From the NCBI RefSeq assembly GCF_900141905.1, contig NZ_FQZF01000005.1, positions 159,188-223,187 of the forward strand: a stretch of DNA of 64,000 nucleotides, read 5' to 3'. Position numbers and translations under genes: made by a program. Positions 9,100 to 17,734 of this stretch are shown here, piece after piece. The notes beneath the pieces were generated by a model, which did no database searches, was not told the origin of the DNA, and saw nothing but the letters and a program-made list of their open reading frames with translations. Each line of letters begins with the position of its first letter. The first letter of the stretch is position 1. This DNA comes from Muricoccus roseus. Lineage in GTDB: Bacteria; Pseudomonadota; Alphaproteobacteria; Acetobacterales; Acetobacteraceae.

Positions 9100-9594
9100 A
9101 TGTTTTTCGACAGCTGGACGGGGCTGCTGCGGGTCCTCGTGGTCGGCACCCTTGCCTATGCCGCGCTGGTGCTGCTGCTGCGGGTGACGGGGAAGCGCAC
9201 GCTTTCCAAGATGAACGCCTTCGACCTCGTCGTGACGGTCGCGCTCGGCTCTACCCTCGCGACCGTGCTGCTGAGCAAGGACGTCGCGCTGGCCGAGGGC
9301 CTGTTGGCCTTCGCGCTTCTCGTCCTGCTGCAATTCGCCATCACCTGGCTCTCGGTCCGTTCGGACCGGGTGCGGAGGCTGGTCAAGGCGGAGCCGTGCC
9401 TCTTGCTGCACGACGGCCGCTTTCTGGACGGGGCGATGCGGCGGGAACGCGTGACCCGGGACGAGGTGCGGGCCGCGGCGCGGGCGCAGGGCATCGCTTC
9501 GCTTGACGATGTGGCCGCGGCGGTCCTGGAGACGGACGGGAGCTTCTCCGTGATCCGGCGGGAAGGAAGCGCCTCCTCGCGAATCCTTCCCTGA
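9100..9594 (+). CDS. DUF421 (YetF-like) membrane protein
   Basis: A 164-residue protein with three N-terminal membrane segments (LLRVLVVGTLAYAALVLLL, DLVVTVALGSTLATVLL, EGLLAFALLVLLQFAITWL). The soluble domain has the family signature LRVTGKRTLSKMNAFDLVVTVALGS and a later ERVTRDEVRAAARAQGIASLDDVAAAVLETDGSFSVI. The molecular role is not established. GGGGAGG precedes the ATG at a suitable distance. It is divergent from the DUF2254 gene and ends before a 32-bp palindrome. Confidence 0.88.
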   Translation: MFFDSWTGLLRVLVVGTLAYAALVLLLRVTGKRTLSKMNAFDLVVTVALGSTLATVLLSKDVALAEGLLAFALLVLLQFAITWLSVRSDRVRRLVKAEPCLLLHDGRFLDGAMRRERVTRDEVRAAARAQGIASLDDVAAAVLETDGSFSVIRREGSASSRILP

Positions 9595-9625
9595 TCCACG
9601 CCAGGTCGCGTGGACGGGCAGCCGC

Positions 9626-9657
9626 CGCTCATTGCGCGCCCGGGCGCGCAATGAGCG
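9626..9657. terminator. Perfect 32-bp palindrome between convergent genes
   Basis: Half-site CGCTCATTGCGCGCCC is followed directly by its exact reverse complement, with no spacer. It lies between the convergent DUF421 (ends 9594) and purU (ends 9751) genes. As RNA it would fold into a very stable hairpin on either strand, without a U tract. A terminator role is inferred from position; a dyad protein-binding site is the alternative. Confidence 0.55.
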
Positions 9658-9750
9658 CGGAGGCCAGACCGCCGGCGCCGGGCCAGGGGGGCGGGAGGCC
9701 CGGAGCCTCCGGCGCCCTGCCGGAAGGGGGCCTCTTCCCCCCGGGGTGGC

Positions 9751-10614
9751 TCAGTCCCGGAACACCACGGTGCGCGCGCCGTTGAGCAGGATGCGGTCCT
9801 CCAGCTGCCACAGCAGGGCGCGGGAGAGGACGCGGCGCTCGATGTCGCGGCCCTGGCGGACGAGGTCGTCCGGCGTGTCGTTGTGGGAGATGCGCTCGAC
9901 GTCCTGTTCGATGATCGGGCCTTCGTCGAGGTCGGCGGTGACGAAATGGGCGGTGGCGCCGATGAGCTTCACGCCGCGGGCATGGGCCTGGTGGTAGGGG
10001 CGCGCGCCCTTGAAGCCGGGCAGGAAGGAGTGGTGGATGTTGATGCAGCGGCCGGCCAGCTTCGCGGCGAGGCCGTCGGACAGGACCTGCATGTAGCGGG
10101 CGAGGATGACCAGCTCGGCGCCGGATTCGCGGATGACGCGCCAGACCTCGGCCTCCTGTTCCATCTTCGTGGACTTGGTGACGGGCAGGTGGTGGAAGGG
10201 AACGTCCGCGAAGTCGAGGTGCTGGTAGGTTTCGCGCGGGTGGTTGGAGATGACGCCCACGAGCTCCATGGGCAGCTCGCCGAGGCGCCAGCGGTAGAGG
10301 ATGTCGGCCAGGCAGTGGTCGAACTTCGAGACGAGGACCACGACCTTCCGCTTCTGCGCGCGGTCCCGCAGGGTCCATTGCATCGAGAAGCGTTCGGCGA
10401 CGGCTTCCAGCCCGGTGCGGAGGGCGGGGACGTCCAGCGCGTTCTCCGGGTGGTCCAGGGTGATGCGGGCGAAGAAGCGGCGGCTCTCGACGTCGTCGTA
10501 TTGCTGCGCCTCGCGGATATTGCCGCCCTGCTCGAAGATGGTGGTGGCCACGGCGGCCACGATGCCCGGGCGGTTCGGGCAGGACAGGGTGAGGACGTGC
10601 TCTGGGCGGGGCAT
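9751..10614 (-). CDS. purU: Formyltetrahydrofolate deformylase
   Basis: A 287-residue enzyme that hydrolyses 10-formyl-THF to THF and formate, balancing the one-carbon pool. The N-terminal ACT domain ([26 protein letters not shown]) is followed by a formyltransferase-fold domain with the catalytic Asn and His in [11 protein letters not shown] and the Asp in [12 protein letters not shown], the PurU pattern. The length matches the family. It starts at ATG 10614. The upstream neighbour on the same strand is the CBS-domain gene, separated by a hairpin, so it is probably transcribed separately. Confidence 0.95.
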   Translation of the reverse strand: MPRPEHVLTLSCPNRPGIVAAVATTIFEQGGNIREAQQYDDVESRRFFARITLDHPENALDVPALRTGLEAVAERFSMQWTLRDRAQKRKVVVLVSKFDHCLADILYRWRLGELPMELVGVISNHPRETYQHLDFADVPFHHLPVTKSTKMEQEAEVWRVIRESGAELVILARYMQVLSDGLAAKLAGRCINIHHSFLPGFKGARPYHQAHARGVKLIGATAHFVTADLDEGPIIEQDVERISHNDTPDDLVRQGRDIERRVLSRALLWQLEDRILLNGARTVVFRD

Positions 10615-10681
10615 GGCGGACTCGCGGGCTGGCAGGCGCGCCGGCGGTCCGGCGCGTCCCCTGCCCTTGCCACCAAGGCCG

Positions 10682-10702
10682 CCGGGGGGCCAGCCCCCCC
10701 GG
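10682..10702 (-). terminator. GC hairpin after the CBS-domain gene
   Basis: An 8-bp all-GC stem (CCGGGGGG with CCCCCCGG) and a short loop, 40 nt beyond the stop of the minus-strand CBS-domain gene and upstream of purU. There is no clear T run. Confidence 0.45.
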
Positions 10703-10741
10703 CGCGGCGGCCTCTGCCCAGGTCCGTCCCCAGCCTCCTGG

Positions 10742-11176
10742 TCAGCCGGCGGCGGTCACATAGTCCCGGAGGGCGGCGACCTCGCCGACCGCGGCCTCGA
10801 TCCGGGCCTTCACCAGGTCTCCGATGGAGACGATGCCCAGCACCCGGCCGTCCACCAGCACCGGCAGGTGGCGGACGCGGCGGTCGGTCATCATCTCCAG
10901 CGCCCGCTCGATCGGGGTTTCGGGGGTGACGGTGTAGAGGACGCGGGTCATGGCCTCGGCGGCGGTCATGGCGCCGGCCTGGCCGTCCTGCTCGGCGAAG
11001 ACTCGGACGATGTCGCGCTCGGAGAGGATGCCGTCCGGCTCGCCCTCCCCCTCCCGCACGAGCACGGCGCCGATGCGGTGGCGGACCAGCAGGCGGGCGG
11101 CCTCGGCGAGGGTGGCGCGGGGGGAGAGGCTGACCACCTCGGCGCCCTTGTTCCGCAGGATCGAAGCAACGGTCAC
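10742..11176 (-). CDS. Tandem CBS-domain protein
   Basis: A 144-residue protein made almost entirely of two CBS motifs: residues about 8-62 ([25 protein letters not shown]...[14 protein letters not shown]) and about 76-135 ([48 protein letters not shown]). Paired CBS motifs bind adenine nucleotides and sense energy state, but stand-alone members have no assigned target. The GTG at 11176 is chosen because AGGAGG lies five bases before it; an upstream ATG at 11257 would add an unconserved extension. It is the next minus-strand gene after the ABC exporter. Confidence 0.85.
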   Translation of the reverse strand: MTVASILRNKGAEVVSLSPRATLAEAARLLVRHRIGAVLVREGEGEPDGILSERDIVRVFAEQDGQAGAMTAAEAMTRVLYTVTPETPIERALEMMTDRRVRHLPVLVDGRVLGIVSIGDLVKARIEAAVGEVAALRDYVTAAG

Positions 11177-11259
11177 GGCATCCTCCTCAGGCGTCTCGTT
11201 GCGGCCATGGTGCCAGCCGGGCGGGGGGCGGCCGCAAGCGTAAAGCGTGGGACTCACCG

Positions 11260-11304
11260 GCGCGTGACAGGGGGGCGCGTGACAGGGGGGCGCGTGACAG
11301 GGGG
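11260..11304. repeat. 15-bp tandem repeat, three perfect copies
   Basis: The unit GCGCGTGACAGGGGG is repeated exactly three times, ending five bases before the stop codon of the ABC exporter gene (11309) and between it and the CBS gene. The perfect identity suggests recent slippage. No other copy was noticed in the window. Confidence 0.9.
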
Positions 11305-11308
11305 TGGC

Positions 11309-13090
11309 TCAGGCCGCCACCGGGTTGGCCTTCTTCGCCTCGGCGCCGGAGAGCTGGGTGCGGACGAGTTCGGCGAAGCGCTCGCCGAGTTCGACCAACT
11401 CCTCGAACGTGCCGCGCTCGACGATGCGGCCCTGGTCGAAGACGAGGATCTCGTCGGCGTCGCGGATGGTGGAGAGGCGGTGGGCGATGATGAAGGTGGT
11501 GCGGCCCTCCATCAGCACCTTCAGGGCCTTCTGGACGCGGGCCTCGGTGGCGGCGTCGAGGGCGCTGGTCGCCTCGTCCAGGATGAGGATGGGCGGGTCC
11601 TTCAGCAGGGCGCGGGCGATGGAGAGGCGCTGCTTCTGCCCGCCGGAGAGCTGGGCGCCGCGCTCGCCCACGCGGGTGTCGTAGCCCTGGGGCTGGCGGG
11701 TGATGAAGTCATGCGCCTCGGCCATGCGGCAGGCCTGCTCGATCTGCTCCTGGGTGGCGTCGGGGCGGCCGATGAGGAGGTTCTCGCGGATGGTGCGGTT
11801 GAACAGCATCGCGTCCTGGAAGACGACGCCGACGTTGCGGCGCAGGCTTTCGAGGGAGATGTCGCGCAGGTCGTGGCCGTCGATGGTGACCTGGCCCTCG
11901 ATGGGATCCCAGAGGCGCTGGAGGAGGGACATGGCGGTGGACTTGCCGGCGCCGGTCTGCCCGACCAGGGCGACGGTCTTGCCGGGCGGGGCGGTGAAGG
12001 AGACGTCGTTCAAGATGCGGCCGCCGCCGGGATAGCCGAAGGCGACATGGTCGAACACGACCTCGCCGCGGACGCGGGGGAGGTCGATGGCGTCGAATTT
12101 CTCGGGGACGCTGCTGCGGGCATCGAGCACGGAGAAGACCTCGCGCAGGCCGGGGACCTGCATCAGGAGGCGGGAGACGAAGCCGACCGCGCCTTCGAGC
12201 CGGCCGATGAGCATGGTGGCGAAGCCCATGAAGGAGACGATCTCGCCGACGCTCGCCTGGCCGTTCATGTGCAGCCAGGTGCCGAGGATGAAGATGGTGA
12301 TGACCGAGACGGTGCTGGCGGAGCGGGTGAGCACCGAGACGACGGCCCACCAGTTCAGCACGGGGAACTGGTGGTCCAGCACCTGGCGCATGATGTCTCC
12401 GAACAGCTTCGCCTCGGCCGACATGCGGGTGAAGGACTGGACGACGACGACGTTGGAGAGGGCGTCCTGGGCGTTGCCGGCGAGCTGGGACTGGAAGTCC
12501 TCCACCTTTTCCTGGGCTTCCTGGGTGCGGCTGACGACGAAGGCCGCGACGACGATGAAGACCAGCACCAGCACCAGCAGGATGATGGCCAGCCGCCAGT
12601 TCATGAAGAAGGTGAGCGGGAGCAGCACGAAGCCGGTGATGAAGGTGGTCAGGTGTTCCCGGAAGAAGGAGAGCCAGATGGCGAAGAGGTGGTCGGTGCC
12701 GACGAGCATGATCTTCATCAGCCGCCCCGAGGCCGTGTCCCCGTGGAAGGAGAGCGGCATGGCGAGGACGTGCTGGAAGTAGCGGTGCATGACCGCCAGG
12801 CGGTTGCGGTGCGCCATGCGGTCCGCCAGGAGGCTGACGGCGACGTTGGCGGCGATGCCGGTGAGGCCGACCGCCCCCCAGACGATGAGGAGCGCGACGG
12901 CCTGACGCCAGACCTCGTCCTGCGGCAGGCGGTCCGCGCCCGAGAGAACGTCCACCACCCGGCCGAACAGGACAGGCTCGAGGAATTGGAGCCCCGCGAG
13001 GGCGAGGGCGGCGAGGGCCAGGCCGATCGCCACCCATTTGTCGGGCGCGAGAAGCCCGAGCACCCGCGCATAGGTCTGAAGAAAGCCCAT
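11309..13090 (-). CDS. ABC exporter, NdvA/ChvA-like (cyclic beta-glucan type) fused permease-ATPase
   Basis: A 593-residue half-transporter. The N-terminal six-helix domain (start MGFLQTYARVLGLL) is followed by a nucleotide-binding domain with Walker A GQTGAGKST, Q-loop VFQDAMLFN, signature LSGGQKQRLSIARAL, Walker B ILILDEATSALD and H-loop IAHRLSTI. The N-terminal region resembles rhizobial NdvA/ChvA, which homodimerise and export cyclic beta-1,2-glucan to the periplasm. No glucan synthase lies nearby, so the substrate is an inference. GGAGGGG lies upstream of ATG 13090. The C-terminus EAKKANPVAA is followed by the 15-bp repeat. Confidence 0.8.
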   Translation of the reverse strand: MGFLQTYARVLGLLAPDKWVAIGLALAALALAGLQFLEPVLFGRVVDVLSGADRLPQDEVWRQAVALLIVWGAVGLTGIAANVAVSLLADRMAHRNRLAVMHRYFQHVLAMPLSFHGDTASGRLMKIMLVGTDHLFAIWLSFFREHLTTFITGFVLLPLTFFMNWRLAIILLVLVLVFIVVAAFVVSRTQEAQEKVEDFQSQLAGNAQDALSNVVVVQSFTRMSAEAKLFGDIMRQVLDHQFPVLNWWAVVSVLTRSASTVSVITIFILGTWLHMNGQASVGEIVSFMGFATMLIGRLEGAVGFVSRLLMQVPGLREVFSVLDARSSVPEKFDAIDLPRVRGEVVFDHVAFGYPGGGRILNDVSFTAPPGKTVALVGQTGAGKSTAMSLLQRLWDPIEGQVTIDGHDLRDISLESLRRNVGVVFQDAMLFNRTIRENLLIGRPDATQEQIEQACRMAEAHDFITRQPQGYDTRVGERGAQLSGGQKQRLSIARALLKDPPILILDEATSALDAATEARVQKALKVLMEGRTTFIIAHRLSTIRDADEILVFDQGRIVERGTFEELVELGERFAELVRTQLSGAEAKKANPVAA

Positions 13091-13284
13091 GCTGATCCCG
13101 TCCCCTCCGCAGGCCGCCGAACCCGCCCGAGGGGGCAACGCCGCAGCGCGGGATCGGATGCAGGAGGGAAGGCCAGCTGGGGCCCCCTTGCAAGGGCGGC
13201 CTCGGCGCGGCACCTGTTGCGGCAATAGCCGCGACTCCAGGAAGGGGCAGAAGCTCCCGCAGGCGGCGCCACAGGAGGATGTTC

Positions 13285-14289
13285 ATGACCCTTTCCCGCC
13301 GCGCGGCCCTGGCCGCACCCGCCCTTGCCCTTCTGCCCGGGCTCGCCCGCGCCCAGGCCGGCGGTGCCGCCGGCTATCCGGCGCGGCCCGTCCGGCTCGT
13401 CGTGCCCTTCACCCCGGCGGGCACCACGGATGTGGCGGCGCGGATCATCAGCGAGCGGCTGCAGTCGCGGCTGGGCCAGCCCTTCACGGTGGAGAACCGG
13501 CCCGGGGCAGGCGGCAATGTCGGCTCGGACTACGTCGCGAAGGCGGAGGCCGATGGGTACACGCTGCTGATGCAGACCGTTTCCAGCGGGGCGATCAACT
13601 ACACGCTCTATGAGGGGCGCATCCCCTACAAGCCGGACGACCTCGCGGAGGTGGCGCTGGTGACGCGGGTGCCGAACGTGATTTTCGCCACCCCTTCCCT
13701 GCCTGTCCGCACGCTGCGGGAGCTGGTGGCCTATGCGAAGGCCAATCCGGGCAAGCTGAACTTCGGATCCTCGGGCGCCGGCACCTCGCTGCATGTGACG
13801 GGGGAGCTGCTGAAGATGGAGGCCGGCGTGCAGATCACGCATGTGCCGTTCCGCGGCGCGGGGCCGATGATGATCGACGTGATGGCGGGGCGGATCGAGA
13901 TGGGGGTGGACAACCTCCCCTCCGCCATCGGGCATATCCGCGACGGGCGGCTGCGGGCGCTGGCGGTGACGACGAAGACCCGGACCCCGGCGCTGCCGGA
14001 CGTGCCGACCACCGCTGAGGAGGGCTTCCCCGGCGTGGAGGCCACCGGCTGGTTCGGCATCCAGGCGCCGGCCCGCACGCCCCGGCCGATCATCGAGCGG
14101 CTGGGCACCGAGATCGACGCCATCCTCAAGGAGCCCGGGACGAAGGCGAAGATCGCCGACCTGGGCGGGATGATGCCGGAGCTGACCCCGGATGGCGGGA
14201 CCTCGCCCGCCGCCTTCACCACCTTCGTCCGGGCCGAGATCCGGAAGTGGGGCGACGTGGTCCGCAAGTCCGGCGCAACCGTGGAGTAG
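13285..14289 (+). CDS. Bug-family (TctC-like) periplasmic solute-binding protein 1
   Basis: A 334-residue exported binding protein of the tripartite tricarboxylate transporter family. The N-terminus MTLSRRAALAAPALALLPGLARAQA has a twin Arg, a hydrophobic core and an AQA cleavage site, so Tat export is plausible. Bug signatures follow: RLVVPFTPAGTTDVAARII, VENRPGAGGNVGSDYVAKAEADGYTLL, FGSSGAGTSLHVTGELLK, HVPFRGAGPMM and the late WFGIQAPARTPRPII. ATG 13285 is preferred over ATG 13279 because AGGAGG ends at 13278, giving spacing six. The ligand is unknown. No tctA/tctB membrane genes are nearby. It is followed after five bases by a second Bug gene. Confidence 0.88.
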   Translation: MTLSRRAALAAPALALLPGLARAQAGGAAGYPARPVRLVVPFTPAGTTDVAARIISERLQSRLGQPFTVENRPGAGGNVGSDYVAKAEADGYTLLMQTVSSGAINYTLYEGRIPYKPDDLAEVALVTRVPNVIFATPSLPVRTLRELVAYAKANPGKLNFGSSGAGTSLHVTGELLKMEAGVQITHVPFRGAGPMMIDVMAGRIEMGVDNLPSAIGHIRDGRLRALAVTTKTRTPALPDVPTTAEEGFPGVEATGWFGIQAPARTPRPIIERLGTEIDAILKEPGTKAKIADLGGMMPELTPDGGTSPAAFTTFVRAEIRKWGDVVRKSGATVE

Positions 14290-14294
14290 TATGA

Positions 14295-15293
14295 ATGACG
14301 CCTCGCCCCATCACGCGCCGCGGCGCCCTGCTGGCCCTTCCCGCGCTGGCCACCCCCCTGGTGGCCCGCGCCCAGGGCGTCGGCGGGGCGGCCGGCTATC
14401 CGTCCCGTTCCATCCGGATGGTGGTTCCCTTCCCGGCCGGTGGCGCGACGGATCTGACGGCGCGGGTGGTGTGCGAGCGCTTGGCGACGCTGCTGGGCCA
14501 GCCCGTGGTGATCGACAACCGGCCCGGCGCGGGCGGGAATATCGGCACGGAGATGGTCGCGAAGGCGGATCCGGATGGCTACACGCTGCTGACCTGCACG
14601 ATCGGCACGGCGAGCATCAACCAGTTCCTCTACACGCGGCTGGCCTATGACCCGGCGAAGGACCTAACCAGCATCGCCCTGGTGAACGAGGTGGCGAACG
14701 TGATCGCGGTGGGGGCCAGTTCGCCCTTCCGCACGCTGCAGGACCTGCTGGCCGCGGCCAAGGCGAAGCCGGGGGACCTGAACTACGGCACGCCGGGCAA
14801 CGGCACCTCCGGGCATCTCTGCGGCGAGTACCTGAAGAGCAAGACGGGGGTGAACCTCACCCATATCCCCTATCGCGGCACCTCGCAGATCGTCCCGGAC
14901 CTGCTGGGCGGGCGGCTGGACCTCGCGGTGGACAACCTGCCGGGCTACCTGCCGCACATCAGGGAGGGGCGGCTGCGGGCGCTGGCCGTGACCTCGGCCA
15001 ACCGCTGGTTCTCCCTGCCGGAGGTGCCGACGGTGAAGGAGGCAGGGGTTCCGGAGTTCGAGGCGGTGGCCTGGTTCGGCTTCCAGGCGCCGGCGCGGGT
15101 GCCGCGGCCGATCGTGGAGAAGCTTGCGGGGCTGGTGAGGCAGATCGTGGCGGAGCCGGCCGTGACGGAGCGGCTGCGCGAGATCGGCAGCGACCCGAAG
15201 CCGCTCGGCCCGGCGGAATTCGACCGGTATATCGGCGCCGAGAACGACAAGTGGCGTGAGGTTGTGAAGGCCGCTGGGGCGAAGCTGGATTAG
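14295..15293 (+). CDS. Bug-family (TctC-like) periplasmic solute-binding protein 2
   Basis: A 332-residue tandem paralogue of the preceding gene, sharing its layout: signal MTPRPITRRGALLALPALATPLVARAQG, then MVVPFPAGGATDLTARVV, IDNRPGAGGNIGTEMVAKADPDGYTLL, YGTPGNGTSGHLCGEYLK, HIPYRGTSQIV and WFGFQAPARVPRPIV. A five-base gap after the previous stop suggests one transcript and translational coupling, with a modest GGAG eight bases before the ATG. The two proteins are clearly homologous but not recent copies, so they may bind different carboxylates. Element copy B1 follows the stop. Confidence 0.88.
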   Translation: MTPRPITRRGALLALPALATPLVARAQGVGGAAGYPSRSIRMVVPFPAGGATDLTARVVCERLATLLGQPVVIDNRPGAGGNIGTEMVAKADPDGYTLLTCTIGTASINQFLYTRLAYDPAKDLTSIALVNEVANVIAVGASSPFRTLQDLLAAAKAKPGDLNYGTPGNGTSGHLCGEYLKSKTGVNLTHIPYRGTSQIVPDLLGGRLDLAVDNLPGYLPHIREGRLRALAVTSANRWFSLPEVPTVKEAGVPEFEAVAWFGFQAPARVPRPIVEKLAGLVRQIVAEPAVTERLREIGSDPKPLGPAEFDRYIGAENDKWREVVKAAGAKLD

Positions 15294-15314
15294 GTTCTGG
15301 GTTGTCGGTTTGTC

Positions 15315-15543
15315 CCGGGGAGAGGAAGAAGGAATTCTTCCTCTCCCCGGACCCCTTACCTTCTTCTTTTTCTCCGAGTTGGAGTCATCCGGCTGACGGT
15401 GCGCCTGAGGTCCATGACCTCAGGCGCCTGCAAGCGCAGGATCAATCCCGTTCAACCCGAGACCCCTTCGATCAGGGTATCCACGGCAGTCCGATGGGGT
15501 TCCAGGGGCCTCAGGCCCTTGGCGGGTTGAGGGCGGAGCCCTC
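15315..15543 (+). repeat. Convergent-gene 3' hairpin element, subtype B, copy B1
   Basis: Fills the gap between Bug protein 2 (stop 15293) and the convergent GST. Hairpin 1 is a perfect 16-bp stem (15315-15330 with 15335-15350) with GGAA loop, then a T-rich run. Hairpin 2 is CGCCTGAGGTC-CAT-GACCTCAGGCG at 15402-15426. Hairpin 3 at 15502-15522 has 9-bp arms around TCA, with one pair that is G-U in this sense. Hairpin 4 GAGGGC-GGA-GCCCTC (15529-15543) overlaps the last two bases of the GST stop codon. The region between hairpins 2 and 4 matches copy B2. Confidence 0.85.
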
Positions 15544-16207
15544 AGAACTCCGCCTCCACCTCCAGTTCATGGATGGGCGGTTCCGGTTCTTCCTGGGCGG
15601 CGGCGGCCCATTCGGCCATGGGCGCCCATTCCATGATGGTGCGGGCGTAGGCGGTGCAGGCGCGTTCGAGCTTCACGTCATAGGTGAGGAAGCGGCTCAC
15701 CACGGGGGCGTACATGGCGTCCGCGATGCTCGGGCGTTCCCCGAAGAGCCAGGGGCCGCCCCAGTGGCCGAGGCTGTCCTGCCAGATCTGCAGGACGCGA
15801 TCGATATCGGCGCGGGGGCCGGACCAGATGCGAAAGCCCGGGCGGCGGGCCCGCAGGTTCATCGGCAGGGAGGCGCGGAGGGCCTGGAAGCCGGAATGCA
15901 TCTCGCCGGAGATGGAGCGGCAGCGAGCGCGGGCCGTCTTCTCGGCGGGGAGCATGCCGGCCTCGGGGCGGATTTCGTTCAGGTATTCGGCGATGGCGAT
16001 CGTGTCCCAGACGCGGAGCCCGTCATGCAGGAGGCAGGGGATGCGGATGGAGGAGGCCTGGAGGAGGAGTTCCGCCCGGGCGGCGGGGTCGTCCAGGTCC
16101 ACCGTTTCCACCGTGAAGTCGATCCCGGCCAGCCGCGCCAGGAGGAAGCCGCGCAGCGACCAGGAGGAGTAGTTCCGGCTGCTGATAAGGAGCCTGGCCT
16201 GTTCCAT
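15542..16207 (-). CDS. Glutathione S-transferase family protein (Ser-type N-terminus)
   Basis: A 221-residue protein with the two-domain GST fold: thioredoxin-like N-domain (LLISSRNYSSWSLRGFLLARLAG, then IPCLLHDGLRVWDTIAIAEYL with the cis-Pro and Asp-Ser/Thr-type glutathione contact) and an all-helical C-domain (GPWLFGERPSIADAMYAPVVSRF). The NYSSWS segment holds the likely catalytic Ser, as in zeta/theta-like bacterial GSTs. The substrate is unknown. It is divergent from the PHA depolymerase gene; its stop codon overlaps the last hairpin of element B1. Confidence 0.85.
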   Translation of the reverse strand: MEQARLLISSRNYSSWSLRGFLLARLAGIDFTVETVDLDDPAARAELLLQASSIRIPCLLHDGLRVWDTIAIAEYLNEIRPEAGMLPAEKTARARCRSISGEMHSGFQALRASLPMNLRARRPGFRIWSGPRADIDRVLQIWQDSLGHWGGPWLFGERPSIADAMYAPVVSRFLTYDVKLERACTAYARTIMEWAPMAEWAAAAQEEPEPPIHELEVEAEF

Positions 16208-16284
16208 CGCGTGGTTTTTCCTCCTGCTGGCGCCGGCGCTTGCCGGGCGCGCCGTTTGCAGCCATGCCAGAACCGTTCCAGCCC

Positions 16285-16306
16285 CGCCTTGCGCCAGCGC
16301 AAGGCG
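16285..16306. promoter_or_regulatory. Inverted repeat in the GST/phaZ divergent region
   Basis: Arms CGCCTTGCGC and GCGCAAGGCG separated by CA. Beyond a one-base bulge the symmetry extends into flanking CCC / GGG. It lies in the 230-bp divergent gap. It could be an operator or a leader hairpin of the depolymerase gene; nothing identifies the binding factor. Confidence 0.35.
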
Positions 16307-16437
16307 CGGGGGGCCGGCGCGGGCCTTCGGCGTTGACCCGGCGGGGCGGAGCCACCACCATACGAAACCGTGAGCAAACCCGAGATGCTGCCCAGCCGTT
16401 CAAGGACCATGCGCCTGACCCCGACGCCCTACATGGC

Positions 16438-17667
16438 ATGATCTACCAGCTCTGGCAGGCGCAGCAGGATTTCCAGTTCCCCATGCGGGCGCTGGCCGAG
16501 ACCACCGGCCGGATGCTGCGGCAGTGGGAGCCTGTGACGGCGGCCATGCCGCTGGCGGCACCCTTCATCCGGAGTGCCAGCGCGGCCATGGAGCTGATCG
16601 CCCATGCGCGCACCACCCATACCCGCCCCGCCTATGCCTTCACCACGGTGCAGGTGGGCAACCGTGAGGTGGAGGTCACGGAGGAGGTGGTGGACGAGAC
16701 CCCCTTCGGAACGCTGCTGCGCTTCGCGAAGGACACGCCGGTGCAGCAGCCGCGGGTGCTGGTGGTGGCGCCCATGTCCGGCCATTTCTCCACCCTGCTG
16801 CGGGGCACGGTGGAGGTGCTGCTGGCGGATCATGATGTCTACATCACGGACTGGGTGAATGCCCGGGACATCCCGCTTTCGGCCGGGACCTTCGGCTTCG
16901 ACGACTTCACGGACCACATCATCCGCTTCCTGGAGGTGATGGGGCCGGGCAGCCATGTGCTGGCGGTGTGCCAGCCCGCCCCGGCGACGCTGGCGGCGGT
17001 GGCGGTGATGGCGGAGGCGCGGAACCGCTGCGTGCCGGCGACCATGACGCTGATGGCGGGGCCGATCGACACCCGGATCAGTCCGACCCAGGTGAATGAG
17101 CTGGCAAATTCCAAGCCCATCGGCTGGTTCGAGCGCAACCTGATCGGCACCGTGCCGGCGCGCTATGCGGGGGCCGGGCGGCGGGTCTACCCCGGCGCGA
17201 TCCAGTTGCAGGCCTTCATGTCCATGAACCTGGACCGGCACATGAAGGCGCACAGGACGCAGTTCGAGAACATCGTCTCCGGCAAGCTGGAGGCGGCGGC
17301 CGCGCACCGGCGGTTCTATGACGAGTATTTCGCGGTGATGGACCTGCCGGCGGAATACTACCTCGAGACCGTGCAGCGCGTGTTCCAGGACCACGACCTG
17401 CCGCGCGGCGTGCTGATGCACCGGGGCCGCCCGGTACGGCCGGAGGCGATCCGGCGGACAGCGCTGCTGACGGTTGAGGGCGAGCGGGACGATATCTGCG
17501 CGATCGGGCAGACCATGGCGGCGCTGGACCTGTGCCCGAACATCCCGCTGGCGATGCGGCACCACCACCTGCAGACCGGGGCCGGGCATTACGGGGTGTT
17601 CAGCGGTCGGCGCTGGGCGAATGAGGTGTATCCGAAGGTGCGCGCGATGATCGAGGCGCATTCCTGA
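16438..17667 (+). CDS. phaZ: Intracellular polyhydroxyalkanoate depolymerase
   Basis: A 409-residue enzyme that mobilises stored poly-3-hydroxybutyrate granules. It begins MIYQLWQAQQDF, like the MLYQL start of the Cupriavidus enzyme. The alpha/beta-hydrolase core shows VLVVAPMSGHFSTLLRGTVEVLL and the nucleophile segment HVLAVCQPAPATLAAV, where Cys replaces Ser as in the intracellular PhaZ family. It ends with the catalytic-His region HHHLQTGAGHYGVFSGRRW. The reading frame stays open upstream to at least 16240, but the conserved N-terminus and codon pattern favour ATG 16438. No PHA synthase gene is nearby. Confidence 0.9.
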   Translation: MIYQLWQAQQDFQFPMRALAETTGRMLRQWEPVTAAMPLAAPFIRSASAAMELIAHARTTHTRPAYAFTTVQVGNREVEVTEEVVDETPFGTLLRFAKDTPVQQPRVLVVAPMSGHFSTLLRGTVEVLLADHDVYITDWVNARDIPLSAGTFGFDDFTDHIIRFLEVMGPGSHVLAVCQPAPATLAAVAVMAEARNRCVPATMTLMAGPIDTRISPTQVNELANSKPIGWFERNLIGTVPARYAGAGRRVYPGAIQLQAFMSMNLDRHMKAHRTQFENIVSGKLEAAAAHRRFYDEYFAVMDLPAEYYLETVQRVFQDHDLPRGVLMHRGRPVRPEAIRRTALLTVEGERDDICAIGQTMAALDLCPNIPLAMRHHHLQTGAGHYGVFSGRRWANEVYPKVRAMIEAHS

Positions 17668-17734
17668 GGCTGCGGCCCCGCCGGCCTTCCCGGCGTCTGC
17701 CTGCTCAGGGTCGGGCGGGGGGGGTGACGGCGCC

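Noticed and set aside
10301..13228. Plus-strand open frame of 975 codons spanning purU, the CBS gene and the ABC exporter
   Set aside because: Crosses three well-supported minus-strand genes and has biased Asp/Gly/Glu composition typical of reverse-frame shadows.
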